Origin: Burkholderiales bacterium
GTDB taxonomy: Bacteria > Pseudomonadota > Gammaproteobacteria > Burkholderiales > Usitatibacteraceae
Reading direction: 5' to 3'
Assembly: GCA_025936275.1 (NCBI GenBank)
Contig: JAICTR010000151.1
Span: 1 to 7,038, forward strand
DNA: 7,038 nucleotides
Position numbers and translations under genes: made by a program. This document shows positions 1 to 6,325 of this stretch, piece after piece (within the stretch, counting starts at the first letter, position 1; each line of letters opens with the position of its first letter). Below the pieces are notes generated by a model. That model had not been told where the DNA came from and ran no database searches. It saw only the letters and a program-made list of their open reading frames with translations.

Positions 1-779
1 ATGAGCTCGTTCATGTGCCGCGCCGAAGCGATCACCCGCTCCAGGTAATGGCGGCCGGTGTCGTCCAGCCGCTCGCCGCACGCCTCGCGCAGCAGCTCGC
101 CGAAGCCCTGGATCTTCTGCACCGGCGCGCGGAGATCGTGCGACACCGAGTGCGAGAACGACTCCAGCTCGCGAAAGGCGAGGCGCAGCTGCTCGTTCAC
201 CGCCTGCAGCTCGGCCTGCGCGCGCGCGAGCTCCTTGTTGCGCTCGACCGCCGCGCCGTAGGTGGAGAGCAGCAGGTTGAGGATCTGCCTGCGGCCGGCG
301 CGGATGTCGTGGCGCTCTCCCCCGAACTGCACCGTGATCGTGTCGCCCTCGGGCGCCTGCTCGCCGCGGCGATTGTCGAGGAGGAAGCGGACCTGTGCGG
401 CGAGGTATTCCTCTTCGAAGGGCTTCACGACGAAGTGGTCGGCGCCGGCCTCGATGCCGCGGATCACGTCGTGCGGATCGGAGAGCGCCGTGAGGAGCAT
501 CACCGGGATCGGCGCGAGCGCCGGGTCGTCCTTGATGTGGCGCGAGAGCTCGTAGCCGTCCATGCGCGGCATCACGACGTCGCTGATCACGAGCGTGGGC
601 GGCGCCGCGCGCACCGCCTCGAGCGCGGCGAGGCCGTCGCCGCAGCCGCGCACCTCGTAGCCGCGGCTCTCGAGCAGATGGCGCAGGCGCAGCGCCTGCG
701 TGGGGCTGTCCTCCGCGACCACCACGCTCACCTTCGCATCCGCGCCTTGCATGCCGTCCTCGTTCATCGTCATCGCCAT
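1..779 (-). CDS. Receiver-histidine kinase (REC-HisKA), 3' end outside window
   Basis: About 259 residues are visible and the frame is open through the left edge, so the C-terminus and stop are missing. Residues 17-135 form a receiver domain: acidic pair E23-D24, phospho-acceptor D67 in the motif ISDVVMPRMDGYE, T97, and K119 in VVKPF. A linker (about 145-200) becomes a predicted coiled coil (ERNKELARAQAELQAVNEQL). A HisKA dimerisation domain follows, with phospho-accepting H214 in the H-box SHSVSHDLRAP. The ATP-binding domain should lie beyond the edge. No membrane segment is seen, so it is probably cytoplasmic. The start at 779 is chosen because GAGG lies 5 bases upstream (785-788); in-frame ATGs at 773 and 767 are alternatives, and 773 overlaps the stop of a 6-codon frame. 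It follows cheB by 7 bases. By family and position it is the likely phosphate acceptor of the upstream CheA and the pathway output, but its partner is unknown. The family call is firm; the role is inferred. Confidence 0.9.
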   Translation of the reverse strand, partial: MAMTMNEDGMQGADAKVSVVVAEDSPTQALRLRHLLESRGYEVRGCGDGLAALEAVRAAPPTLVISDVVMPRMDGYELSRHIKDDPALAPIPVMLLTALSDPHDVIRGIEAGADHFVVKPFEEEYLAAQVRFLLDNRRGEQAPEGDTITVQFGGERHDIRAGRRQILNLLLSTYGAAVERNKELARAQAELQAVNEQLRLAFRELESFSHSVSHDLRAPVQKIQGFGELLREACGERLDDTGRHYLERVIASARHMNEL

Positions 780-784
780 CGCGG

Positions 785-788
785 CCTC
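785..788 (-). promoter_or_regulatory. Ribosome binding site of the REC-HisKA gene
   Basis: GAGG lies 5 bases before the ATG at 779 and overlaps the cheB stop codon. It favours 779 over the in-frame ATGs at 773 and 767, which would be 11 and 17 bases away. The match is short and in GC-rich DNA, so support is moderate. Confidence 0.4.
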
Positions 789-1866
789 ATCGCGCCTCGC
801 GCCCGCGCGCGATCGCCACCAGCAGCTCGGCGATCTTCTCCGGCGCGAGCACATGCATCGCGGCGCGTTGCGCCACCGCCTCGCCGGGCATGCCGTTCAC
901 CACGCAGCTCGCCGCGTCCTGCACCACCGTGATCGCGCCCGCATCCCGCATGAGCTTCAGCTCCGCCGCTCCGTCCTTGCCCATGCCGCTCAGGAGCACG
1001 CCCGCCGCGGACGGGCCGCAAGCCTCGGCGAGCGTGCGCAAGAGAAAGGAAACCGAGGGGCGCACGCCGTTCACCGGCGCCTCGCGCGAGAGGAAGATGT
1101 GCCCCTCGCGGGCGAGCCCCATGTGGAAGTCGTCGGGCGCGAGGTAGACGTGGCCCGCGAGCGGGCGCGCCCCGTGCGATGCGACCACGACCCGGAAGCC
1201 GCTGGTCTGCGCGAGCCAATCGGCGAGCCCGGCGAGGAAGCCCTTGGCGATGTGCTGCACGATGAGCACCGGCAACGGGAAGCTCTTCGGCAGCGCGCCG
1301 AGGATCGACTGGATCACCGGCGGCCCGCCGGTCGAGGCGCCGATGCCGACCACCTGGATCTCGCCGTCGGCGCCGCCGTGCCGGGTGCGTGCCGCGGATT
1401 GCGCGGCGTCGCGCCGCGCGCGCGGCCAGCGCCGCACCACCTTCACCTCCGACATCAGCTTCAGCATCTCCACCAGGCGCGCGCGGGTCGCATCGTCATC
1501 GCCGCCGCCGGCGCGCGGCTTCCTCACGCAGCTCAACGCCCCGGCCTCGATCGCGCGAAACGCCGCGCCCACCTCGTCGCTGTCGTGCGCATCGCTGCAG
1601 ATCACGATCGGCACCGGCGTCGCCTCCATGATCTGGCGCGTCGCCTCGAAGCCGTCGAGCCCCGGCATGGCGAGATCCATGAGCACCACGTCGGGCGGCG
1701 TGCGCGCCACGAAGCGCACCGCGGCCGCGCCGTCCGCGACGCTCGCCATCACCTCGAGCGCCGGATCGTCGGAGACGAGGCTCGAGAGGAGGTGGCGCGA
1801 CTCGAGCGCATCGTCCGCGATGAGCACGCGGATGCGCCGGCGCTCGCTCGTCGCGGCGGCGCTCAT
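787..1866 (-). CDS. cheB: CheB protein-glutamate methylesterase/deamidase
   Basis: This 359-residue protein has the usual CheB length and layout. It removes methyl groups from receptor glutamates and can deamidate glutamines, giving adaptation when activated by CheA phosphorylation. Residues 12-118 are the receiver: acidic pair D18-D19, phospho-acceptor D64 in VLMDLAMPGLDGF, S91 at the switch Thr/Ser position, and K116 in the VRKP motif. An Arg/Ala-rich linker spans about 141-168. The C-terminal methylesterase domain (170-352) has the full triad: S178 in GIGASTGGPP, H205 in IVQHI, and D298 in LLSGMGKDGA. The triad spacing matches characterised CheB enzymes. The ATG overlaps the cheA stop (ATGA) and no strong ribosome binding site precedes it, so translation is probably coupled to cheA. 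The likely substrate is the receptor encoded two genes upstream. In Wsp-type systems the equivalent is WspF. The enzyme looks intact. Confidence 0.96.
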   Translation of the reverse strand: MSAAATSERRRIRVLIADDALESRHLLSSLVSDDPALEVMASVADGAAAVRFVARTPPDVVLMDLAMPGLDGFEATRQIMEATPVPIVICSDAHDSDEVGAAFRAIEAGALSCVRKPRAGGGDDDATRARLVEMLKLMSEVKVVRRWPRARRDAAQSAARTRHGGADGEIQVVGIGASTGGPPVIQSILGALPKSFPLPVLIVQHIAKGFLAGLADWLAQTSGFRVVVASHGARPLAGHVYLAPDDFHMGLAREGHIFLSREAPVNGVRPSVSFLLRTLAEACGPSAAGVLLSGMGKDGAAELKLMRDAGAITVVQDAASCVVNGMPGEAVAQRAAMHVLAPEKIAELLVAIARGREAR

Positions 1867-4025
1867 GCGAGGCGGCGCACCGCGTCGAGAAGGTCCGCCT
1901 GGTCGAAGCGGCTCTTCACGATGTAGGCGTTGGCGCCCGCGTCGACGCCTTGCGCGCGGCTCTCGTCCGTGTCCACGGTGGTGACGAGGATCACCGGCAG
2001 CGTCGCGGTGCGCGCGTCGGCGCGAATGCGCTGCGTGAGGCCGAAGCCGTTCAACCGCGGCATGTCGACATCGGAGATCACGAGGTCGAAGCGGTCGGAG
2101 CGCAGCGCGAGGAGCGCCTCCATGCCGTCGCTCGCGGTGCGCACGCGGTAGCCCGCCGACTCGAGGAGGCCCTTGAGGAGCATGCGCGAGGTGATCGAGT
2201 CCTCCGCGACGAGGACGCTCTTCGCGAGGGTCGGCGCTTCGGCCGCGGCGCTCGGCGCGGCGAGCCTTGGGGCGAGCCGCGCGGATTTCAGCAGGTCGGC
2301 GACGTTCAGGATCGGCGCGATCTGCCCCGAGGCGAGCACCGTCGCGCCGGAGACGTTGCGCACGCGCTCGAGCGGCGCGTGGAACGGCTTCGCGAGCACC
2401 TCGAGCTCCTCCACCACCTCGTCCACCGCGAACGCCACGCGCTGGTCGCCCTGGCCCAGCACCACCACCGGGAACGACTCGTCCATGGCGCGCGGAGCGC
2501 CCGCGAGCTCGAGGATCGCCTGCAACGAAGCGAGCGCGACCGTGCGCCCGCCGATCGCCACCGCGGGCCGTCCCTCGATCGTGCTCGTCTCGCCGGGCGC
2601 GATGCGCGCGACGCGCTCCACCTGCACGCCGGGAACGATGAACGGCAACCCGCCCGCCTCGACCAGCACGCCGCGGAACGTGGCGAGCGTCGTGGGGAGC
2701 AGCATCTCCACCAGCGCGCCCCCGCCGGGCCGGTTCGCGATCGTCACCGCGCCGCCCAGCCGCTCCGCCTTCTCCCGCACGATGGCGAGGCCCAGGCCGC
2801 GGCCCGACACGCGCGTGATGCCCTCCGACGTCGTGAAGCCGTTGCGGAACACGAGCTCCGCGGCGTGCGCATCGTCGAGCGCCGCGGCTTCCTGCTCGGA
2901 GACGATGCCCTTCGCCACCGCCGCGCGCTTCACGCGCGCCAAGTCCACGCCGCGGCCGTCGTCGGACAGGCGCAGCGCGATCTTGCCGGCGTCGAGCCGC
3001 GCGATCTCGAGCGCGATCGCGGCGCGCGCCGGCTTTCCCGCGCGCTCGCGCTTCTCCGGCGCCTCGATGCCATGGTCGACGGCGTTGCGCAACAAATGGA
3101 TCAGCGGATCCTTGATCTCCTGCAGCACGCGCCGGTCGATCTCGACCTCCTCGCCGTGCACCGCGAAATCCACCTGCTTGCCCTCGTCGCGCGCGAGATC
3201 CTCGACCAGGCGCCGCATGCCGCGCGTGATGGTGGCGAACGGCGAGAGCAGCAGCATCTTCGATTCGTGCAGCAGCTCGTCCACCAGGCGCCCGACCTGG
3301 CGGCGGTCGCTTCCGGCCTCGCGCGCGAGATGCGCGAGGCGGCCCTGCAGCCGCTGCACCTGGTCGAGGTTCCAGTCGAGGAAGCGCAGCAGCGCCTCGG
3401 CATCGGCCCCGGAAAGCGTGGCGCCCGCCTGCGGACCGCGGCGGCGCGCGAGGAGCGCCGCGTTCTCCACCCCCTGCCATTGGCGATGCCAGTCCTGGAA
3501 CCAGTCGCCCACCGATTGCAGCTCCTCGGCGATGCGCCGGCTGCGCAGCTTCACCGTGAGCATCTCCTCGGCCGCGGCGAGCCGCTCGGTGAGGCGCGAG
3601 AGCGAGACGCGCACCGATTCCTCGCCCTCGGCGGCCGCGGCGCGCGGCGGCGCCTCGGGCGCGGCGCGCGTCCTCTCGCCCTCGAGCGCGCGCAACGCGG
3701 CATCGAGGTCCGCGACCAGCGCTTGCGCCTTGTCGAGCGCCGCGGGCGCCGGCGCGCCGCCCTCGCGCTTCCAGCGCGCGAATTCCTCCTCGAGCATCTG
3801 GCAGAAGCTCTCGATCGCGCCGAGATCCACCGAGCGCGCGGCGCCCTTGAGGCTGTGCACCGCGCGGAACACCGGATCGACGAGCTCCGGCCGCCATGCG
3901 CCCCCCGCGTCGAGCGCGGCGCCGATCGACTGCAGGCCCGCTTCGACCGCGCTCACCTGCTCCTGCGCCTCGGCGCGGAAGGTGGCGCGCAATTGCGCGA
4001 GGAACGCGTCGTCGGGCCGGCTCAC
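1863..4025 (-). CDS. cheA: CheA-receiver hybrid histidine kinase (WspE/FrzE-like)
   Basis: This 720-residue cytoplasmic kinase autophosphorylates in response to the CheW-coupled receptor. Domains in order: HPt/P1 (about 5-115) with H57 in AVHSLKGAARS; an Ala/Pro/Glu-rich linker (about 116-136); a long helical dimerisation region (about 137-290); a HATPase with N-box LLRNAVDHGIE (N314), G1 box SDDGRGVD (354-361), F-box VFRNGFTTS and G2 box GRGLGLAIV (408-416); a CheW-like P5 domain (about 445-580); and a C-terminal receiver (602-718) with E608-D609, phospho-acceptor D652 in ISDVDMPRLNGF, T682/T683 and K704. No P2 CheY-binding domain is recognisable. The attached receiver may be an internal acceptor or phosphate sink, as in FrzE and WspE. 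The start is a GTG, 7 bases after the receptor stop, with GAGGTG in the end of the receptor gene. All key catalytic residues are present. The CheA-REC architecture is certain; the target of its phosphate is inferred. Confidence 0.96.
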   Translation of the reverse strand: MSRPDDAFLAQLRATFRAEAQEQVSAVEAGLQSIGAALDAGGAWRPELVDPVFRAVHSLKGAARSVDLGAIESFCQMLEEEFARWKREGGAPAPAALDKAQALVADLDAALRALEGERTRAAPEAPPRAAAAEGEESVRVSLSRLTERLAAAEEMLTVKLRSRRIAEELQSVGDWFQDWHRQWQGVENAALLARRRGPQAGATLSGADAEALLRFLDWNLDQVQRLQGRLAHLAREAGSDRRQVGRLVDELLHESKMLLLSPFATITRGMRRLVEDLARDEGKQVDFAVHGEEVEIDRRVLQEIKDPLIHLLRNAVDHGIEAPEKRERAGKPARAAIALEIARLDAGKIALRLSDDGRGVDLARVKRAAVAKGIVSEQEAAALDDAHAAELVFRNGFTTSEGITRVSGRGLGLAIVREKAERLGGAVTIANRPGGGALVEMLLPTTLATFRGVLVEAGGLPFIVPGVQVERVARIAPGETSTIEGRPAVAIGGRTVALASLQAILELAGAPRAMDESFPVVVLGQGDQRVAFAVDEVVEELEVLAKPFHAPLERVRNVSGATVLASGQIAPILNVADLLKSARLAPRLAAPSAAAEAPTLAKSVLVAEDSITSRMLLKGLLESAGYRVRTASDGMEALLALRSDRFDLVISDVDMPRLNGFGLTQRIRADARTATLPVILVTTVDTDESRAQGVDAGANAYIVKSRFDQADLLDAVRRLA

Positions 4026-4032
4026 GGAGCGC

Positions 4033-5760
4033 TCACACCTCGTAGCGATCGGCGGCCTGCTTCAAGCGCTGGCCGAGGTCGTCGAGCTCGCGCGCGGCGG
4101 ACTCGAGCTGCTTCGCGCTCGCCACGTTCTGGTTGCTCGCCTCGAGGATGCTGCCCATCGCGCGCCCCACCTGGTCCACGCCGACCAGCTGCTGCTGGCT
4201 GGAGGCCGCGATCTGCGTCGCCGCCTGCGCCGCTTCCGAGACGCTGTCGTAGAGCGTGCGGATCGAGTCGCGCGCGACCGCGGTCTGGCCCGCGCCCGCC
4301 TCCACGGCCTTGCCGCCCTCCTCGGTCGCGAGCACCGCCGCCGAGGCCGCCTTCTGGATGTCGGCGAGAATGGTGCGCACCTGGTTCGTCGCCTGGCGCG
4401 ACTGCTCCGCGAGGTTCTTCACTTCCTGCGCGACGACGCCGAAGCCCTTGCCCGCGTCGCCCGCCTTCGCCGCCTCCATCGCCGCGTTCACCGCGAGGAG
4501 GTTCGACTGCGCGGCGAGGTCCTCGACGGTGGCGATCACCTGGCCGATGGCGTGGCTCTGCTCGCTCAGCCGCATCATGCTCGCCGCGATGGCCCCCATC
4601 TGCTGGCGGATGCGCTCGATGCCGCCCGTCATGTCCTCGGTGGACTTGCGCCCCTGCTGCGAGATCTGCGCGGCGCGCTGCGCGGTGCCGGCGACGAGCT
4701 GCGCCTTCTCGCTCGCCATGTGCGCGGTCTGGCGCACCTCCTCCACCGTGGTGGTGGTCTCGTTCACCGCGGTCGCCGATTCCGCGGCGCTCGAGGCGAG
4801 CTGCGCGGTCGAGGTCACGATCTGGCTCGACGCGGAGCCGAGCACCGCCGCGCCTTCGACGATGGTGCGGATCTGCGTGCGCAGGTTCTCCGCCATGCGC
4901 AGGAACGCGTTGCCGAGGACATCGTCGCGCGAGCGCGGGCTCACCTCGACGCGCAGGTCCCCGGCGGCGATGCGCTCGGCGACCTGCGTGAGCGCCTGCA
5001 GCGAGCGCACCAGCTCCGAGAACGCGCGCGCGAGGCGTCCCACCTCGTCCTCGCGCCGGTAATCGGGCAGCCGCGCATCGAGGTCGCCCACCGCAACGCG
5101 CGCGGCGACCGACGTGATCTCGGTGAGCGGGCGCGCGATGGCGCGCGTGAGGAGCGTCCAGGCGATGATCGCGATCGCGAGCGCGGCGAGCGTGCCGGCG
5201 ACGATCGCGGTGCGCGCGAGCCAGCCGTTGGCTTCCGTCGCCTCGGCCCGCTGGTCGAGCCGCCCCAGCTCCTCGCGTTCCATCTCGCGCGTGCCGGTGC
5301 GGATCTGGTGCATCAGCGCCTTGCCCTTGCCGCTGCGGATCATCTTCTCGCCGGCGGCCACGCCCTGCCCGACGATCGCGGCGATGGTGTCGCGTCCGTA
5401 GGCGATGCGCTCGCGCGCCGCGGGCTCGATCGCATCCAGGCGATGCGCCTGCGGGCTATCGGCCTGCACCAGGGCACGCAGGTTGCGCAGCGCCTGCTCC
5501 GCGTTCGTGGCCGCCGCGAGCGAGGTCTCGCGATAGCTCTCGTCGCCGGTGATGGCGTAGCTGCGCTGGCCGATCTCCACGTCCTGGAGCTGCGAGACGA
5601 GGTCGTCGATGGCGCGCAGCACCTCGTAGCTCTGCTTGCGCAGGTCCGAGGCCGCGATCAGCTCGTTGGTGGTGCGATACGACACCAGCCCCACGACGAT
5701 GAATGCGACCAGCAGGATGCAGAACCCGACTCCGATCTTCGTTCCGACGTTCCACTTCAT
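4033..5760 (-). CDS. CHASE3-type methyl-accepting chemotaxis protein
   Basis: This 575-residue transmembrane receptor is the sensor of the pathway. A short N-terminus leads into TM1 (about 9-28). The segment 30-178 is helical and extracytoplasmic, with CHASE3-like signatures (IDDLVSQLQDVEIGQRSYAI and TGDESYRE). TM2 is about 181-204. A HAMP domain follows (about 205-257, with P211 and DEVGRLARAF), then a second HAMP-like unit (about 258-297, ERIAAGDL and DDVLGNAF). The coiled-coil signalling domain runs from about 300 to 575. Its tip is conserved (DLAAQSNLLAVNAAMEAAKA, then GDAGKGFGVVAQEV, residues 414-446). Possible methylation regions are near 327-345 and 520-530. The protein ends in RYEV, without a tethering pentapeptide such as NWETF. 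AGGGAG lies 10 bases before the ATG. The ligand cannot be read from the sequence; CHASE3 is a family-level call from short motifs. Confidence 0.95.
   Translation of the reverse strand: MKWNVGTKIGVGFCILLVAFIVVGLVSYRTTNELIAASDLRKQSYEVLRAIDDLVSQLQDVEIGQRSYAITGDESYRETSLAAATNAEQALRNLRALVQADSPQAHRLDAIEPAARERIAYGRDTIAAIVGQGVAAGEKMIRSGKGKALMHQIRTGTREMEREELGRLDQRAEATEANGWLARTAIVAGTLAALAIAIIAWTLLTRAIARPLTEITSVAARVAVGDLDARLPDYRREDEVGRLARAFSELVRSLQALTQVAERIAAGDLRVEVSPRSRDDVLGNAFLRMAENLRTQIRTIVEGAAVLGSASSQIVTSTAQLASSAAESATAVNETTTTVEEVRQTAHMASEKAQLVAGTAQRAAQISQQGRKSTEDMTGGIERIRQQMGAIAASMMRLSEQSHAIGQVIATVEDLAAQSNLLAVNAAMEAAKAGDAGKGFGVVAQEVKNLAEQSRQATNQVRTILADIQKAASAAVLATEEGGKAVEAGAGQTAVARDSIRTLYDSVSEAAQAATQIAASSQQQLVGVDQVGRAMGSILEASNQNVASAKQLESAARELDDLGQRLKQAADRYEV
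4036..4041 (-). promoter_or_regulatory. Probable ribosome binding site of cheA
   Basis: GAGGTG lies inside the last receptor codons, 10 bases before the GTG start at 4025 (12 bases counted from the GAGG core). It supports a non-ATG start right after the receptor stop. The spacing is a little long, so coupling to receptor translation may also contribute. Confidence 0.4.
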
Positions 5761-5801
5761 CGCGAAATCGCTCCCTGTTTTTTCGTGCGTTCGATGCTCA
5801 T
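5757..5801 (-). other. 14-codon mini-frame bridging cheW and the receptor gene
   Basis: The frame reads MSIERTKKQGAISR and fills the 37-base gap. Its ATG overlaps the cheW stop as ATGA, and its TGA overlaps the receptor start as ATGA. AGGTGG (5806-5811) precedes its start by 4 bases. No known peptide is recognised. It may only keep ribosomes moving across the gap (translational coupling), or it may be chance. Nothing in the sequence proves that it is translated. Confidence 0.25.
5771..5776 (-). promoter_or_regulatory. Ribosome binding site of the receptor gene
   Basis: AGGGAG stands 10 bases before the ATG at 5760 and just after a run of six A residues, which is unusual in this GC-rich DNA. 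It supports the chosen start, as does the typical receptor N-terminus MKWNVGTKIG followed by TM1. Confidence 0.6.
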
Positions 5802-6325
5802 GCGCCCACCTGCTCGTCGACCGTGAGGCGGGGATCGCGCGCGATGCGCGCGACGTCGAGCACGATCAGGGGCTCCGCGGTGACGCCCAGCACGTACTCG
5901 GCGCGCGCGCCGGCGAGGGTCGCGGGCGGCGGCTGCAGCGTCGCGGGATCGAGCTCGAAGGTGTCGAGCGCGAGGTCGGCGAGCAGGCCCCACTCGACGC
6001 CCTCGGCGCGGATGTGGATCACGCGATGCAGGTCCGCGAGGCCGGCCTGCGGCAGCTCGAAGAACTTGCGCAGGTCGATCACCGGCAGCATCCGTCCGCG
6101 CGCGCTCACGACGCCGACGACATGCGGCGGGCAGCACGGAACCGGCGCGAGATTGCGCAACGCGTGCACCTCGAGCGCGTGGCGGCATTCGATCGCGTAG
6201 CGCTCGCCGCCCAACTGGAAGCGCAGCGCCTCGACCCGCGGGTGGGCGGATGCGGTGTCGGCGCGCGCGGCGAGCGCGCGCGCGCGCCGGCGCAGGATCT
6301 CCCCGGGTTCCTCGGCGCCGCTCAT
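5798..6325 (-). CDS. cheW: CheW-family coupling protein (WspD-like position)
   Basis: This 175-residue cytoplasmic protein would link the receptor to the P5 domain of CheA. The CheW fold covers about residues 31-168: a first strand region VEALRFQLGGERYAIECRHA, then EVHALRNLAPVPCCPPHVVG, then the typical VVSARGRMLPVIDLRKFF (72-89), and a later segment AEYVLGVTAEPLIVLDVARI. A hydrophilic Arg/Ala-rich extension of about 30 residues precedes the domain (ILRRRARALAARADTA). The ATG overlaps the cheR stop (ATGA), and no clear ribosome binding site precedes it, so it is probably coupled to cheR. A start further upstream in the same frame would run deep into cheR and is rejected. In Wsp operons a CheW (WspD) sits directly after the TPR-CheR (WspC), as here. 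A second CheW may lie outside the window; this is a prediction. Confidence 0.94.
   Translation of the reverse strand: MSGAEEPGEILRRRARALAARADTASAHPRVEALRFQLGGERYAIECRHALEVHALRNLAPVPCCPPHVVGVVSARGRMLPVIDLRKFFELPQAGLADLHRVIHIRAEGVEWGLLADLALDTFELDPATLQPPPATLAGARAEYVLGVTAEPLIVLDVARIARDPRLTVDEQVGA

Noticed and set aside
15..932. A plus-strand open frame of 305 codons at the left end
   Set aside because: Antisense to the REC-HisKA gene, which has intact receiver and H-box motifs; the plus-strand product is low complexity.
787..3897. A minus-strand frame of 1036 codons that seems to fuse an Arg-rich protein to CheB
   Set aside because: Only its C-terminal 359 residues (from the ATG at 1866) look like protein. 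The upstream part is cheA read in the wrong frame, without stops because of GC content.
1950..4991. A plus-strand open frame of 1013 codons antisense to cheA and part of the receptor gene
   Set aside because: His/Arg/Ala-rich translation with no recognisable domain; a compositional shadow of the minus-strand genes.
5777..5784. A AAA AAC heptamer as a programmed -1 frameshift site
   Set aside because: The heptamer is out of register with the mini-frame codons (AAA AAA CAG), and cheW has already stopped. It is better read as a relaxed leader before the receptor ribosome binding site.
5757..5800. Internal promoter or terminator in the cheW-receptor gap
   Set aside because: The gap is 37 bases; no -35/-10 pair or hairpin with a T-run could be supported, and the six T residues lie on the plus strand only.
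2173..5826. A plus-strand open frame of 1217 codons antisense to cheA and the receptor gene
   Set aside because: It gives Arg/Ser/Ala-rich low-complexity protein without motifs, and covers genes with complete catalytic motifs on the other strand. Long antisense frames are expected in GC-rich coding DNA.
6257..6290. Alternating GC tract as a repeat element
   Set aside because: Short, inside a coding region and typical of Arg/Ala codons at this GC content; not supported as a repeat family or CRISPR.
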